Positions 21,254 to 31,654 of a stretch of 49,175 nucleotides of DNA are shown piece by piece. The stretch lies in assembly GCF_002902285.1 (NCBI RefSeq), contig NZ_PPRU01000026.1, positions 1 to 49,175 of the forward strand, written 5' to 3'. Under the pieces are notes generated by a model. The model had not been told where the DNA came from and did no database searches. It saw only the letters and a program-made list of their open reading frames with translations. A program made the translations under genes and the position numbers. How positions within the stretch are numbered: position 1 is the stretch's first letter; the number at the start of each line of letters is the position of its first letter. Source of the DNA: Staphylococcus simulans (GTDB taxonomy: Bacteria > Bacillota > Bacilli > Staphylococcales > Staphylococcaceae).

Positions 21254-22618
21254 TTACTGATTTCGAATTTCTTTCTCCAAATTTTCAACTTCTTGTTTGA
21301 AAATCGGATCTTTTTCCATATCTACCCGAATTGTTCTATGAGCATGAATCACAGTTGTATGATCACGTCCCCCGAACTCTTCTCCGATTTTAGGAAGGGA
21401 GAAATCTGTAAGTTCGCGTGATAGATACATCGCGATTTGACGCGGATAGGCAATGGATTTCGTACGTTTTTTCGCAATGAAATCTTCTTGGCGTACATTG
21501 TAATATTGACCGACTACTTTTTGAATATCTTGAATTGTGATTTTCTTAGATTTCGGTGTTTGAATAATATCTTTTAGTGCTTCAGCAGTCAGTTCAGTCG
21601 TAATCGGTTCACCTTGTAATCTTGAATAGGCGATGACACGTGTTAATGCACCTTCTAATTCACGAATGTTCGACTGAATTTGATTTGCGATATAGGTTAA
21701 AGATTCTAATGGAATATCCACATCTTCTTCCTCTAATTTTTTCTGCAGAATAGCCATTCTTGTTTCATAATCAGGCGGTGTGATATCAACGATCAAGCCC
21801 CATTCGAAGCGTGAACGTAGGCGATCTTCTAATTTCGAAATTTCCTTTGGTGGTCGGTCACTTGAAATCACAATTTGTTTTTCTGCTTGGTGTAAGTCAT
21901 TGAAAGTATGGAAGAATTCTTCTTGTGTTTGTTCTTTGTTTTGAATGAATTGAATATCATCAATCAATAGAACATCAATGTTTCTGTATTTTTCACGGAA
22001 TTGTTCCGTTTCGTTATCACGAATAGATTTAATAAATTCATTCGTGAATTTTTCACTTGATGTGTAGATAACTTTCGCATCTTTATTATTTTGTAGAACA
22101 TAATGACCGATAGCATGCATCAAGTGAGTTTTGCCTAAACCTACGCCTCCGTAGATGAAGAGTGGGTTGTAAGCTTTTGCGGGTGCTTCCGCGACTGCAA
22201 GACTTGCAGCATGAGGGAAGCGGTTCCCAGGTCCGATAACAAAAGTTTCGAATGTGTTGTGTGCGTTAAATTGATCTTCGCTGCTGCTTAGGAAACCAGG
22301 AGTTTCCGTTTCTTTTTCTGGTTGCTTGTCTTTTTGATCGTCTTTAAGTTTTTTATCAGCTGTTAAATCGCTTTGAATGACAAATCGAGGTTTAAGCGGC
22401 GTTCCAATCGCTTTTTCGAATAAATTTTCTACAATATCCATGTATTGCTTCTTTAGAAAATTTTGAATGAAGTTATCTTCGACTAAAATAATCGCTTCAG
22501 AATCTTCGATGTCGATCAGCTTTGTTTTTGGAGGCTCAAACCAAGTTGAGTAACTGACTTCTGCCAATTCGCTTTTAGCTAATTCAAGAACTTTTTCCCA
22601 AATTTCTTCTTTTGACAT
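21254..22618 (-). CDS. dnaA: Chromosomal replication initiator DnaA
   Basis: AAA+ ATPase that binds DnaA boxes, melts oriC and loads DnaB helicase. The 454 residues show domain I (about 1-85), a polar linker (90-125), domain III with Walker [12 protein letters not shown] (about 157), Walker [10 protein letters not shown] and the Box VII region, and domain IV with the DNA-binding [15 protein letters not shown] (about 408-422). The start is [16 protein letters not shown]. It is transcribed alone on the minus strand between the two halves of oriC. Confidence 0.98.
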   Translation of the reverse strand: MSKEEIWEKVLELAKSELAEVSYSTWFEPPKTKLIDIEDSEAIILVEDNFIQNFLKKQYMDIVENLFEKAIGTPLKPRFVIQSDLTADKKLKDDQKDKQPEKETETPGFLSSSEDQFNAHNTFETFVIGPGNRFPHAASLAVAEAPAKAYNPLFIYGGVGLGKTHLMHAIGHYVLQNNKDAKVIYTSSEKFTNEFIKSIRDNETEQFREKYRNIDVLLIDDIQFIQNKEQTQEEFFHTFNDLHQAEKQIVISSDRPPKEISKLEDRLRSRFEWGLIVDITPPDYETRMAILQKKLEEEDVDIPLESLTYIANQIQSNIRELEGALTRVIAYSRLQGEPITTELTAEALKDIIQTPKSKKITIQDIQKVVGQYYNVRQEDFIAKKRTKSIAYPRQIAMYLSRELTDFSLPKIGEEFGGRDHTTVIHAHRTIRVDMEKDPIFKQEVENLEKEIRNQ

Positions 22619-22651
22619 ATAAACTCCATCTTTCTTTAAAATTTTTTTGAC

Positions 22652-22956
22652 TTATACACAAAATCACACCCCGTGGATAACTTTCCACACAGGCTGTTAA
22701 TAATTATCCACAAGTTAATCACAATCGGTGGATAACTTTATTTAATTTTGCGTTATACACAGAAAAAATGTTGATAATTGTAAGTTGTAAACCGTTTATT
22801 TATCAAACCTTACAAGACTTATCCACACAATTATACTTATTAACAAATCTACCTGTCAAACTCTTGTGGATATGTGGTTTTTATGTGCAAACGTCTGTGT
22901 ATAGTAACATAATTATCCACAGAATGTCACTGTTCATCTGTGAATAAGTGGATAAC
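22652..22956. other. oriC, DnaA-box cluster upstream of dnaA
   Basis: Perfect boxes: TTATACACA at 22652 and 22753, TTATCCACA at 22704, 22819 and 22913, TGTGAATAA (tolerated variant) at 22939. One-mismatch boxes at 22672, 22727, 22866 and 22948. This matches incA/incB of Bacillus, and also covers the dnaA promoter region, so DnaA probably represses its own gene. Together with 21001-21253 it makes a bipartite origin around dnaA. Confidence 0.85.
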
Positions 22957-22985
22957 TTTTTGAATATATCTCACTTAAAATGTAC

Positions 22986-23014
22986 TTGCTTTATAAGGTT
23001 GAATTTGTTATATT
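22986..23014 (+). promoter_or_regulatory. rpmH promoter
   Basis: TTGCTT (22986-22991), a 17-base spacer, TATATT (23009-23014). This puts the start near 23021, about 240 bases before rpmH. Confidence 0.55.
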
Positions 23015-23020
23015 TTAGTA

Positions 23021-23262
23021 GTTGCTTGAATTATGACTAAGATATTGATAATTGAACTAAGTAAGGTAAGCCTTTTGATATAGATGCTTAACCTTTCGCA
23101 GACACCGTAGAAATACTTCGGTGATACTTGGTAGAAGGCTGTAATATCTCGGTTATATTAGATGAGGCTGTAGATGCAGATCTTTTCCAAGACTCTCATC
23201 ACATTGTTAAGATGAGAAAGCGACTATAAATGAAGATAGATTCGATATGGAGGTGTTTTTAC
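23021..23262 (+). promoter_or_regulatory. Long folded leader of rpmH
   Basis: No ORF lies between the promoter and rpmH. Four hairpins can be drawn: 23065-23093, 23103-23123 (CACCG/CGGTG), 23142-23160 (TAATAT/ATATTA) and 23194-23217 (TCTCATC/GATGAGA). The CTCATC of the last hairpin could instead pair with GATGAG at 23161-23166, so two exclusive folds exist. The arrangement suggests regulation of L34 or of RNase P protein; not a riboswitch I recognise. Confidence 0.45.
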
Positions 23263-23400
23263 ATGGTAAAACGTACTTATCAACCAAATAAACGTAAACA
23301 CAGTAAAGTTCATGGTTTCAGAAAACGCATGAGCACTAAAAATGGCCGTAAAGTATTAGCGCGTCGTCGTCGCAAAGGCCGTAAAGTTTTATCAGCATAA
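23263..23400 (+). CDS. rpmH: 50S ribosomal protein L34
   Basis: 45-residue strongly basic ribosomal protein, [19 protein letters not shown] then a RRRRKGR-rich end, full length. GGAGG at 23250-23254 precedes the ATG. It is too short for a 60-residue ORF cutoff. It starts the plus-strand rpmH-rnpA-mnmE-mnmG-rsmG-noc series leading away from the origin. Confidence 0.98.
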
Positions 23401-23430
23401 GATCACTGACCTATCAGTGGTCTTTTTTTT
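23401..23430 (+). terminator. Terminator after rpmH
   Basis: GATCACTGA pairs with TCAGTGGTC (one wobble) and eight Ts follow. As rnpA has no strong promoter visible, some read-through is likely, giving more L34 than RnpA. Confidence 0.8.
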
Positions 23431-23542
23431 GCTTTCATGCAGGTAAAAAAGATACACGGGTTGGAAAATACAGTTCTGATTCTTTACACTAGAACTTAAT
23501 GATAGGGTAGGGGAGCAGCAAGAATAGAAAAATAAGTGAGTG

Positions 23543-23896
23543 ATGGAAGTGGAAAAAGCATATCGCATTAAAAGAAATAGCGATTTTCAAACGATTTATA
23601 GAAGAGGAAAGTCATTCGCAAATCGCCAATTTGTCGTTTATGTCATGCCAGATAAAAATTTGACTCATTTTCAATTAGGAATCAGTGTTTCTAAAAAACT
23701 CGGCAATGCAGTGACACGCAATCGTATTAAAAGGGCAATCAGAGAAAACTTTAAAGTACATAAAGAAGATATGATTGCGAAAAAGATTATTGTTATTGCA
23801 AGACAACCTGCAAAAGATATGACTGTACTGGAAATTCAAAAAAGTTTAGAGCATGTACTTAAAATTGCAAAATTATTCAATAAGAGAATAAAGTAG
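23543..23896 (+). CDS. rnpA: Ribonuclease P protein component
   Basis: Protein subunit of RNase P, which helps the catalytic RNA trim the 5' leader of tRNAs. About 117 residues. The RNR motif is in RNRIKRAIRENF (about 57-68), and LGISVSKKLGNAV forms the central groove. A GTG at 23540 precedes the ATG at 23543; no good ribosome site serves either, and GGGGAG is 28 bases away. The start is therefore uncertain by a few residues. Confidence 0.93.
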   Translation: MEVEKAYRIKRNSDFQTIYRRGKSFANRQFVVYVMPDKNLTHFQLGISVSKKLGNAVTRNRIKRAIRENFKVHKEDMIAKKIIVIARQPAKDMTVLEIQKSLEHVLKIAKLFNKRIK

Positions 23897-24026
23897 ACTA
23901 ATCGAAGTCTTATATCAGACAAACGTCAGTCTAACCTCCATAGAATTCGAACACATATGTGGCAATTTACAATAAAAGTCATTACAATTATAGAGTTAGA
24001 AATTTAAGTAGAGGAGGCGAAGCAGC

Positions 24027-25409
24027 ATGTTGGATTTAGATACAATTACCAGTATTTCTACTCCGATGGGAGAGGGTGCGATTGGTATTGTCCGTTTATC
24101 AGGAAGTCGTGCAATCGAAATCACTGATAAACTCTATAAAGGAAAGAAACCATTAGCTGAAGTAGATTCGCATACAATTAATTATGGACATATTGTCGAT
24201 CCTGATACGAATGAAGTAGTAGAAGAAGTAATGGTATCCGTGCTGCGTGCACCAAAAACATTTACAAGAGAAGATATCGTAGAAATTAACTGTCACGGCG
24301 GAATCTTAACGATTAATCGTGTATTAGAACTTACAATGACGGCTGGTGCTAGAATGGCTGAACCTGGGGAGTATACAAAACGTGCATTCTTAAATGGCCG
24401 TATTGACTTATCTCAAGCTGAAGCAGTCATGGATTTCATTCGTTCTAAGACAGACCGAGCGTCTAAAGTTGCGATGAATCAGATTGAAGGACGTTTAAGT
24501 GATATGATCAAGCGTCAACGTCAATCTATTTTAGAAATCCTAGCACAGGTTGAAGTGAATATTGATTACCCAGAATATGACGATGTAGAAGATGCGACAA
24601 CTGAATTCTTATTAGAGAAATCAGAAGAAATCAAATCAGAAATCGATCGTCTTTTAGCAACAGGTACACAGGGTAAAATCATGAGAGAAGGACTTTCGAC
24701 AGTTATAGTCGGTAAGCCTAACGTCGGTAAGTCTTCTATGTTGAATAACTTAATTCAAGACAATAAAGCGATTGTGACAGAAGTTGCGGGTACTACACGG
24801 GATGTCTTAGAAGAATACGTCAATGTGCGTGGTGTACCACTTCGTCTCGTCGACACAGCAGGCATCCGTGAGACTGAGGACATTGTAGAAAAAATCGGTG
24901 TGGAACGTTCACGCAAAGCTTTAAGTGAAGCAGATTTAATCTTATTTGTCTTAAACTACAATGAAGCATTAACAGAAGAAGATGTTAAATTATATGAAGT
25001 CATCAAGAATGAAGATGCGATTGTGATTGTGAATAAAACAGATTTAGAACAACATCTTGATTTAGATGAAGTTCGTGATATGGTCGGAGATATGCCAGTC
25101 ATTGAAACATCTATGTTAAAACAAGAAGGCATTGATCAATTAGAAGAACAAATTCGTGACTTGTTCTTCGGCGGTGAAGTTCAAAACCAAGATATGACTT
25201 ACGTTTCAAACTCAAGACACATTTCATTGCTGAAACAAGCACGTCACTCGATACAAGATGCAATAGATGCAGCAGAAGCTGGTATTCCTATGGATATGGT
25301 TCAAATTGATTTAACTAGAACTTGGGAGATTTTAGGAGAGATTATCGGTGCTTCTGCAAGCGACGAATTGATTGACCAGTTATTCAGTCAGTTCTGTCTC
25401 GGAAAATAA
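24027..25409 (+). CDS. mnmE: tRNA modification GTPase MnmE
   Basis: With MnmG it adds the carboxymethylaminomethyl group to U34 of certain tRNAs. 460 residues: N-terminal formyl-THF-binding domain (about 1-120), a helical domain, and an inserted G domain (about 222-380) with GKPNVGKSS (G1), DTAGIRE (G3), and NKTD (G4), then the C-terminal CLGK, whose Cys is a family hallmark. GAGGAGGCG precedes the ATG. The spacing of 15 bases to mnmG shows one operon. Confidence 0.97.
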   Translation: MLDLDTITSISTPMGEGAIGIVRLSGSRAIEITDKLYKGKKPLAEVDSHTINYGHIVDPDTNEVVEEVMVSVLRAPKTFTREDIVEINCHGGILTINRVLELTMTAGARMAEPGEYTKRAFLNGRIDLSQAEAVMDFIRSKTDRASKVAMNQIEGRLSDMIKRQRQSILEILAQVEVNIDYPEYDDVEDATTEFLLEKSEEIKSEIDRLLATGTQGKIMREGLSTVIVGKPNVGKSSMLNNLIQDNKAIVTEVAGTTRDVLEEYVNVRGVPLRLVDTAGIRETEDIVEKIGVERSRKALSEADLILFVLNYNEALTEEDVKLYEVIKNEDAIVIVNKTDLEQHLDLDEVRDMVGDMPVIETSMLKQEGIDQLEEQIRDLFFGGEVQNQDMTYVSNSRHISLLKQARHSIQDAIDAAEAGIPMDMVQIDLTRTWEILGEIIGASASDELIDQLFSQFCLGK

Positions 25410-25424
25410 AAAGGAGGACAAAGT

Positions 25425-27299
25425 ATGGCTTTGGATTATGATGTAATTGTCATCGGTGCTGGGCATGCCGGTATTGAAGCAGGACTTGCTTCTGCACGAC
25501 GCGGCGCCAACACATTGATGCTGACAATTAATTTAGATAACGTTGGTTTTATGCCATGTAACCCATCAGTAGGGGGACCAGCTAAAGGGATTGTTGTTCG
25601 TGAAATCGACGCACTCGGCGGTCAAATGGCTAAAACAATCGATAGAACGCATATTCAAATGCGTATGTTGAATACAGGTAAAGGACCTGCAGTACGTGCA
25701 TTACGTGCACAAGCAGATAAAGCTTTATACCAACGTGAAATGAAACGTGTATTAGAAGATGAAGAAAACTTGCATATCATGCAAGGAATGGTAGATGAAT
25801 TAATTATTGAAGATGACGAAATTAAAGGTGTGCGTACGAATATTGGTACAGAATACCGTTCAAAAGCCGTTATCGTCACAACAGGTACATTCTTACGCGG
25901 TGAAATTATTTTAGGTAACTTGAAATATTCAAGTGGCCCTAATCACCAATTACCATCTATTACACTAGCGGATAACTTACGTGAACTTGGTTTTGAAGTC
26001 GTACGTTTCAAAACAGGTACACCGCCACGTGTAAACTCAAAAACGATTGATTATGATAAAACAGAAATTCAACCAGGTGACGATGTAGGACGTGCATTCA
26101 GTTTCGATACAACTGAATATATCTTAGATCAATTACCATGCTGGTTAACTTATACAAATGATAAGACACACCAAGTGATCGATGACAACTTACATCTGTC
26201 AGCGATGTACTCAGGTATGATTAAAGGTAAAGGGCCACGTTACTGTCCATCTATTGAAGATAAATACGTGCGTTTCCATGATAAACCACGTCACCAATTA
26301 TTCTTAGAACCAGAAGGTCGTGACACGAACGAAGTATATGTTCAAGGTCTTTCAACAAGTTTGCCAGAACATGTACAACGTGAAATGCTTCAAACGATTC
26401 CTGGCTTAGAAAAAGCAGATATGATGCGTGCGGGTTATGCGATTGAATATGATGCGTTAGTACCGACACAATTATGGCCGACACTTGAAACTAAGAAAAT
26501 CAAAAACTTATACACTGCAGGTCAAATTAACGGAACTTCAGGTTATGAAGAAGCGGCTGGCCAAGGTTTAATGGCGGGTATCAATGCGGCAGGACGTGTG
26601 TTAGGCACAGGCGAAAAAGTATTAAGTCGTTCTGATGCTTATATTGGTGTCTTAATTGATGACTTGATTACAAAAGGTACGAATGAACCATACCGTCTCT
26701 TAACATCACGTGCAGAATATCGTTTATTATTACGTCACGATAATGCAGACCTACGTTTGACTGACCTAGGTCATGAATTAGGCTTGATTTCAGAAGAACG
26801 TTACGCGCGTTTCAATGAAAAACGTGATCAAATCCAAGCTGAAATTGATCGTTTATCTAACATTCGTATTAAACCGAATGAACACACACAATCTGTGATT
26901 AAATCACGTAACGGTTCTCCATTAAAAGACGGTATCTTAGCGATTGAATTACTACGTCGTCCAGAAATGGATTACCAAGCAATCCTTGATATCTTAGAAG
27001 AAGAACATCAAATTCCAGCTGACGTTGAAGAACAAGTTGAAATTCAAACGAAATATGAAGGTTATATCAATAAATCATTACAGCAAGTAGAAAAAGTAAA
27101 ACGTATGGAACAGAAGAAAATTCCACACGACTTGGACTATAGTAAAATTGACAGCTTAGCAAGTGAAGCACGTGAAAAATTAGCAGAAGTTAAACCATTA
27201 AACATTGCACAAGCGTCACGTATTTCAGGCGTTAACCCTGCTGATATTTCAATTTTACTGATTTATCTAGAACAAGGTAAGCTTGAAAGGGTGAAATAA
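25425..27299 (+). CDS. mnmG: tRNA uridine 5-carboxymethylaminomethyl modification enzyme MnmG
   Basis: FAD-dependent partner of MnmE in U34 modification (formerly GidA). 624 residues. The dinucleotide-binding motif [15 protein letters not shown] lies at about 12-26; further family blocks are [20 protein letters not shown] and [11 protein letters not shown] near 385. GGAGG precedes the ATG. Stop abuts the rsmG ATG. Old name gidA. Confidence 0.97.
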   Translation: MALDYDVIVIGAGHAGIEAGLASARRGANTLMLTINLDNVGFMPCNPSVGGPAKGIVVREIDALGGQMAKTIDRTHIQMRMLNTGKGPAVRALRAQADKALYQREMKRVLEDEENLHIMQGMVDELIIEDDEIKGVRTNIGTEYRSKAVIVTTGTFLRGEIILGNLKYSSGPNHQLPSITLADNLRELGFEVVRFKTGTPPRVNSKTIDYDKTEIQPGDDVGRAFSFDTTEYILDQLPCWLTYTNDKTHQVIDDNLHLSAMYSGMIKGKGPRYCPSIEDKYVRFHDKPRHQLFLEPEGRDTNEVYVQGLSTSLPEHVQREMLQTIPGLEKADMMRAGYAIEYDALVPTQLWPTLETKKIKNLYTAGQINGTSGYEEAAGQGLMAGINAAGRVLGTGEKVLSRSDAYIGVLIDDLITKGTNEPYRLLTSRAEYRLLLRHDNADLRLTDLGHELGLISEERYARFNEKRDQIQAEIDRLSNIRIKPNEHTQSVIKSRNGSPLKDGILAIELLRRPEMDYQAILDILEEEHQIPADVEEQVEIQTKYEGYINKSLQQVEKVKRMEQKKIPHDLDYSKIDSLASEAREKLAEVKPLNIAQASRISGVNPADISILLIYLEQGKLERVK

Positions 27300-28022
27300 A
27301 TGAGTGTTGAATGGTTGGCTGACAAGCTAGAAACACACGGCATTACATTGAACGACCAACAAAAACAACAGTTTCAAACTTATTATGAAATGCTTGTAGA
27401 GTGGAATGAAAAAATGAACTTAACAAGCATTACAGATGAATCAGAAGTATATTTGAAACACTTCTATGATTCAATTACAGCCGCATTTTATGTGGATATG
27501 ACAAAAGAACTCAGTATCTGTGATGTAGGTGCTGGTGCTGGGTTCCCAAGTATCCCGTTAAAAATTGTCTTTCCACAGCTGAAAGTGACAATTGTAGATT
27601 CGTTGAATAAACGTATCCAATTCCTAAATCATCTTGCCGATGCTTTAGGGTTACAAGGTGTCAGCTTTGTACATGAGCGTGCAGAGAACTTTGGGAATAC
27701 CCGTGGAGACAACCGGGAGTCTTATGACATTGTGACAGCACGTGCAGTTGCACGTCTGACAGTGTTAAGTGAGTTATGCTTGCCGTTAGTGAAAACAGGC
27801 GGTCATTTCGTAGCGATGAAATCTTCTAAAGGTGAAGAAGAGTTAGAAGAAGCACGCTTTGCGATTGGGGTCTTCGGCGGCAGAGTTGAAGCGATCGAAA
27901 CTTTTGAATTGCCTGAAGATGCAGGTGAGCGTCAAATTATTATCATTGAAAAGCGTAGTAAAACGCCTAAAAAGTATCCGAGAAAAGCCGGAACGCCTAA
28001 CAAATCTCCTTTACTAAAATAA
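27300..28022 (+). CDS. rsmG: 16S rRNA (guanine527-N7)-methyltransferase RsmG
   Basis: Methylates G527 of 16S rRNA (530 loop); loss gives low-level streptomycin resistance. 240 residues, with the SAM-binding [15 protein letters not shown] near 75-89 and TARAVA and NERAENF-like stretch. It starts directly after the mnmG stop (zero spacing). C-terminal end is basic and P/K-rich ([14 protein letters not shown]). Confidence 0.96.
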   Translation: MSVEWLADKLETHGITLNDQQKQQFQTYYEMLVEWNEKMNLTSITDESEVYLKHFYDSITAAFYVDMTKELSICDVGAGAGFPSIPLKIVFPQLKVTIVDSLNKRIQFLNHLADALGLQGVSFVHERAENFGNTRGDNRESYDIVTARAVARLTVLSELCLPLVKTGGHFVAMKSSKGEEELEEARFAIGVFGGRVEAIETFELPEDAGERQIIIIEKRSKTPKKYPRKAGTPNKSPLLK

Positions 28023-28068
28023 AAATAAATATTAGTATATAATTATATTTAGAGGGAGAGATTGCGGA

Positions 28069-28911
28069 ATGAAAAAGCCTTTTTCTAAACTATTCGGTTT
28101 AACAAATAAAGATGAAGAAATGACAGGCGCTACTGAAGATGAACGCAATAATCATGTTGAATCAATTCAAATTGAAAAGATTGTGCCGAACCGCTATCAA
28201 CCAAGACAAGTCTTTGATCAAAGCAAGATTAATGAACTTGCGGAATCCATCCAAGAACATGGATTGCTACAACCGATTGTGGTACGACCGATTGAAGAAG
28301 GAATGTATGAAATCATAGCTGGGGAACGTCGCTTCAGAGCTATGAGCAGTATTCATATGGCTTATGCAGATGTGATTATTCGTGATATGACGGATGAAGA
28401 AACAGCAGTCGTCGCTTTAATAGAAAATATTCAACGTGAGAATCTATCAGCAGTTGAAGAAGCGGAAGCCTATCAGAAACTGTTAGAGCTTGGAGACACA
28501 ACACAAAGTGAATTAGCACAAAGTGTTGGTAAAAGCCAAAGCTTTATCGCAAACAAATTGCGTTTACTGAAACTTGCTCCTAAAGTGCTTGCGAAACTTT
28601 CAGAAGGTAAGATTACAGAACGTCACGCACGTGCTTTGTTAAGTTTATCTCACGAAGAACAAGAAGAAATGGTCCAAATTATTATTGATCAACACTTGAA
28701 CGTGAAACAAACAGAAGCGAGAGTCAAAGCCAAAGTAGGACCTGAAAAAGTTAAAGCAGTGCCGCTTCAATTCGCCAAAGATTTGACGAAAGCACGCGAA
28801 ACACTACAAAACAGCTTTGAAACTATCGAACAAAGCGGTATCCGTGTCGAACAAAAAGAACGCGACCACGATGATTATTTAGAAATTAAAATCAGAGTAT
28901 ATAAACGTTAA
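28069..28911 (+). CDS. noc: Nucleoid occlusion protein Noc
   Basis: ParB-like CTPase that binds its sites on DNA and keeps the division septum off the nucleoid by tethering DNA to the membrane. 280 residues. The N-terminus (MKKPFSKLFGLT) is an amphipathic stretch, the membrane-targeting element of Noc. The CTP-binding GERRFRAM is near 88-95 and the helix-turn-helix TQSELAQSVGKSQSFI near 144-160. It is told apart from ParB by position next to rsmG and this N-terminus. A second paralogue (parB) lies at 38850. Confidence 0.9.
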   Translation: MKKPFSKLFGLTNKDEEMTGATEDERNNHVESIQIEKIVPNRYQPRQVFDQSKINELAESIQEHGLLQPIVVRPIEEGMYEIIAGERRFRAMSSIHMAYADVIIRDMTDEETAVVALIENIQRENLSAVEEAEAYQKLLELGDTTQSELAQSVGKSQSFIANKLRLLKLAPKVLAKLSEGKITERHARALLSLSHEEQEEMVQIIIDQHLNVKQTEARVKAKVGPEKVKAVPLQFAKDLTKARETLQNSFETIEQSGIRVEQKERDHDDYLEIKIRVYKR

Positions 28912-28912
28912 C

Positions 28913-28942
28913 AACCATTCGCCTCGTTGCGAGTGGTTTTTT
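28913..28942 (+). terminator. Terminator of noc
   Basis: AACCATTCGC (28913-28922) pairs with GCGAGTGGTT (from 28929), followed by a T run. Ends the mnmE-mnmG-rsmG-noc unit. Confidence 0.8.
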
Positions 28943-29034
28943 CATGCTTTCTTTTAATTCAGGACAATATGTGTCCCGTACCTTCTATATAATGAAATTA
29001 TATATTCAAATATACAAAGAGGAGCAAGCTATCT

Positions 29035-29943
29035 ATGAAATTTAAACATGTATTGACTACCGCTGCAGCACTTTCAATTTTACTAGCAGGTTGCGGCTCA
29101 AATGAAAAACAAGAAGATACGCAAAAACACGAAGAAAAAGACAAAGCAAACCATCAAAAAACAGAGAAAAAAGAAAACACACAACATGAACAAACATCAA
29201 AACATGAAAAATCACATACTCATAAACAAACGACAGAACAAGCTATCAGCCAGCTGACACCACAAGAAAAGGTCGCTTTAGCGTTATATGCACCTAAAAC
29301 AGCTGAATTTACAGTGACAGCGAATGAATTATTAAACCATAGCTATGTTCAAAATGGAAATGGAGGTTCGCGACAACGAGAAATTCAGCAATTAACACTT
29401 TATACAGGTAGTTCTGAAATCGTAACAAATAAACCTCAAAATATGGTAATTTATGGCACAACTAACTCTAAAGGTCCATTTGCGGCAGTTATTGGTGTGA
29501 GTGATACACAAGTGTTGGTATCAGGAACACAAGGTATCAATCCATATCAACAATTAGCAAACATGGGAGCAGTTTATAATCTTAAAGATCTATATATACA
29601 ATACAAAGATGAACCGAACTTTAAACAAGTAGCAAATTTAATCCGAATCACAAATCAAGATGCACAATCAGCAGCACAAGAAAGCAACAGTAATTCTAGC
29701 TCTGAAAGTCATTCATCTTCTTCTGAAGATAAAGTCACACGTGAAAATGTCATTGATAAAGTAGAAGAATATGAAGGTCACAAACTAGATACAAGCACGT
29801 ATACGTATAAAGAACCTGAACAAAAGAGTGATGGAAGCTGGGGCTTCTCATTTGTAGATAAATCAGGTGATTTAGCAGGCTCATACATTGTGAATGCGGA
29901 TGGTTCAGTTGAGAAATTTGATTCAAAAGGCCAACCTGAATAA
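29035..29943 (+). CDS. Putative staphylococcal lipoprotein
   Basis: 302 residues with a lipobox LLAGC (Cys at about 20) after a hydrophobic signal, so the mature protein should be anchored to the outer face of the membrane. Residues 21-75 are a hydrophilic K/E/H/Q/T-rich linker. A globular part begins at ISQLTPQEKVALALYAP; a Ser-rich linker separates it from a C-terminal domain starting near 240 (TRENVIDKVEEYEGHKL). This build resembles staphylococcal lipoproteins of unknown function; I assign none. GAGGAGC precedes the ATG and a terminator follows, so it is a single gene. Confidence 0.75.
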   Translation: MKFKHVLTTAAALSILLAGCGSNEKQEDTQKHEEKDKANHQKTEKKENTQHEQTSKHEKSHTHKQTTEQAISQLTPQEKVALALYAPKTAEFTVTANELLNHSYVQNGNGGSRQREIQQLTLYTGSSEIVTNKPQNMVIYGTTNSKGPFAAVIGVSDTQVLVSGTQGINPYQQLANMGAVYNLKDLYIQYKDEPNFKQVANLIRITNQDAQSAAQESNSNSSSESHSSSSEDKVTRENVIDKVEEYEGHKLDTSTYTYKEPEQKSDGSWGFSFVDKSGDLAGSYIVNADGSVEKFDSKGQPE

Positions 29944-29953
29944 AGAATATTGA

Positions 29954-29985
29954 CTCTACGGCTTTCATTGAGCTGTAGAGTTTTT
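29954..29985 (+). terminator. Terminator of the lipoprotein gene
   Basis: CTCTACGGCT (29954-29963) pairs with AGCTGTAGAG (29971-29980), one wobble, then TTTTT. Confidence 0.8.
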
Positions 29986-29999
29986 CATTTTAACTTAAA

Positions 30000-30028
30000 T
30001 TGATAAATGTCAGAATTTTTAGTACAAT
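30000..30028 (+). promoter_or_regulatory. Promoter of the SAM-riboswitch transcript
   Basis: TTGATA (30000-30005), exactly 17 bases, TACAAT (30023-30028). The start near 30035 is 8 bases before the riboswitch P1 stem. Confidence 0.8.
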
Positions 30029-30042
30029 AGAAGTCATTAAAA

Positions 30043-30206
30043 CTTATCTAGAGAAGTAGAGGGAATTGGCCCGATGACACTTCAGCAACAGAAGATCCAG
30101 GCATTGAATCTGACTGTGCTACATCCAACAAGTATAACTTGAAAGATAGGTGCCATATACATAGAAAGCTATATGTCGCTTATAGGTGATATATAGCTTT
30201 TTTAAT
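30043..30206 (+). promoter_or_regulatory. SAM-I (S-box) riboswitch with terminator
   Basis: P1 arms CTTATCT (30043-30049) and AGATAGG (30144-30150) pair. Conserved core AGAGGGAATTGGCCCGATGA is present. Downstream AAAGCTATAT (30165-30174) and ATATAGCTTT (30191-30200) form a terminator with a T run. The class is expected to turn off transcription when SAM is high. The regulated gene starts 29 bases later. Confidence 0.93.
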
Positions 30207-30234
30207 AGGCGCATCAAACAAAGGGGGAACTTAA

Positions 30235-31395
30235 ATGGTGATTTCAAGAAGATTAGCGAAGATACCAGATAGTTATTTCGGAAAAACAATGGGGAGAAAG
30301 ATAGAACATGGTCCGCTTCCTCTCATCAATATGGCAGTAGGCATCCCAGATGGGGAAACACCTAAAGGCATTGTCGATGAATTTGCGAACGCATTACGTG
30401 TGCCTGAAAACCAAAAGTACGGTGCGTTTCATGGTAAAGAAAGCTTTAAGCAAGCAATTGTTGATTTCTATAAACGACAATATAATGTTGAATTGGATAA
30501 AGATGATGAAGTCTGTATTTTATATGGCACAAAGAATGGATTAGTAGGTTTGCCGAATTGTATTGTTAACCCTGAAGATTACGTTTTATTGCCAGATCCA
30601 GGTTATACAGATTACCTAGCAGGGGTGTTGTTCGCAGATGCGAAACCTTATGCGTTAGAGTTAGAACCACCATATTATCAACCTGACTTTGATAAAGTGC
30701 CAGGGGAAGTCTTAAGTCAGACTAAATTGATTTATTTAACGTATCCTAATAACCCGACTGGATCAACTGTTACACAAGATGTCTTTGATGATGTAGTTCA
30801 AAAGTTCAGAGGTACACAAACGAAAATTGTACATGATTTTGCCTATGCAGCGTTCGGTTTTGACCATAAAAATCCGAGTATCCTACAGACAGCTGGAGGC
30901 AAAGAAGTCGCAATCGAGGTGTATTCACTTTCTAAAGGCTATAATATGTCTGGCTATCGTGTCGGTTTCGCAGTCGGCAACAAAGATGTGATTCAAGCTT
31001 TGAAGAAATATCATACACATCACCATGCGGGTATGTTTGGTGCGCTTCAAGATGCGGCGACATTTGCGCTTAACAACTATGATTATTTCTTAGATAAACA
31101 AAGTGAAGTCTTTAAAGCACGTCGCGATCGTTTCACTGCGATTTTAGATGAAGGAAACATCCCTTATGAACCGATGACAGGTGGCATCTTCTTATGGTTG
31201 AAAGCACCAAAAGGATATGACGGAGAACAATTTGTGGAATTCTTACTTCAAGATCAATCTATTTTAGTGGCGCCAGGTATTCCATTTGGTGAAAATGGAC
31301 GTCATTATGTAAGGGTGTCTCTTGCGTTAGAGGATGAGCAATTAGATGAAGCGGCGAAGCGGTTGAAATCACTTAGTGCGATGTACAAAGAATAA
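30235..31395 (+). CDS. PLP-dependent class I/II aminotransferase, SAM-riboswitch controlled
   Basis: 386-residue fold type I aminotransferase. The PLP-binding motifs are visible: PNNPTG (171-176), DFAY (201-204), the Schiff-base lysine K234 in SLSKGYNMSGYR and the substrate-binding arginine near RVSL at the C-terminus. The SAM-I riboswitch implies a role in methionine or methylthio metabolism; candidates are an amino transferase of the methionine salvage pathway (MtnE-like) or a methionine-related aromatic transaminase. Sequence alone does not decide. AGGGGG precedes the ATG. It is alone in its transcript. Confidence 0.8.
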   Translation: MVISRRLAKIPDSYFGKTMGRKIEHGPLPLINMAVGIPDGETPKGIVDEFANALRVPENQKYGAFHGKESFKQAIVDFYKRQYNVELDKDDEVCILYGTKNGLVGLPNCIVNPEDYVLLPDPGYTDYLAGVLFADAKPYALELEPPYYQPDFDKVPGEVLSQTKLIYLTYPNNPTGSTVTQDVFDDVVQKFRGTQTKIVHDFAYAAFGFDHKNPSILQTAGGKEVAIEVYSLSKGYNMSGYRVGFAVGNKDVIQALKKYHTHHHAGMFGALQDAATFALNNYDYFLDKQSEVFKARRDRFTAILDEGNIPYEPMTGGIFLWLKAPKGYDGEQFVEFLLQDQSILVAPGIPFGENGRHYVRVSLALEDEQLDEAAKRLKSLSAMYKE

Positions 31396-31501
31396 TCTTT
31401 TATTTAAGTAGTGAATAAAATCCCTCATAACGTTATCATAGAGATGTTTATACGTATATTATTGATTATAAAATTTTTCAAAAGGTGTTAAATGTTAGTG
31501 T

Positions 31502-31543
31502 AGAAAAAAACACTCAGAAGTCTATGCGAAGAAGACTGAGTGT
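31502..31543 (-). terminator. Minus-strand terminator
   Basis: ACACTCAG (31510-31517) pairs with CTGAGTGT (31536-31543), and on the minus strand seven Ts follow. It closes whatever minus-strand transcript crosses 31.55-32 kb, which may be read-through from the methionine operon or a separate RNA. Confidence 0.65.
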
Positions 31544-31592
31544 AAAAATGTTAGGCGTATGGTCTAAGCCATATTCTACCTAGGCTTATGAG

Positions 31593-31624
31593 ATAGTCGA
31601 TTGTGCTCTAACACAATCGGCTAT
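31593..31624 (+). terminator. Hairpin, probable terminator of the aminotransferase transcript
   Basis: ATAGTCGATTGTG pairs with CACAATCGGCTAT (13 bp, one wobble) with a short loop, followed by TATTTATTATCTTTTT. Confidence 0.55.
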
Positions 31625-31654
31625 TATTTATTATCTTTTTAAACAAAAATGAAG

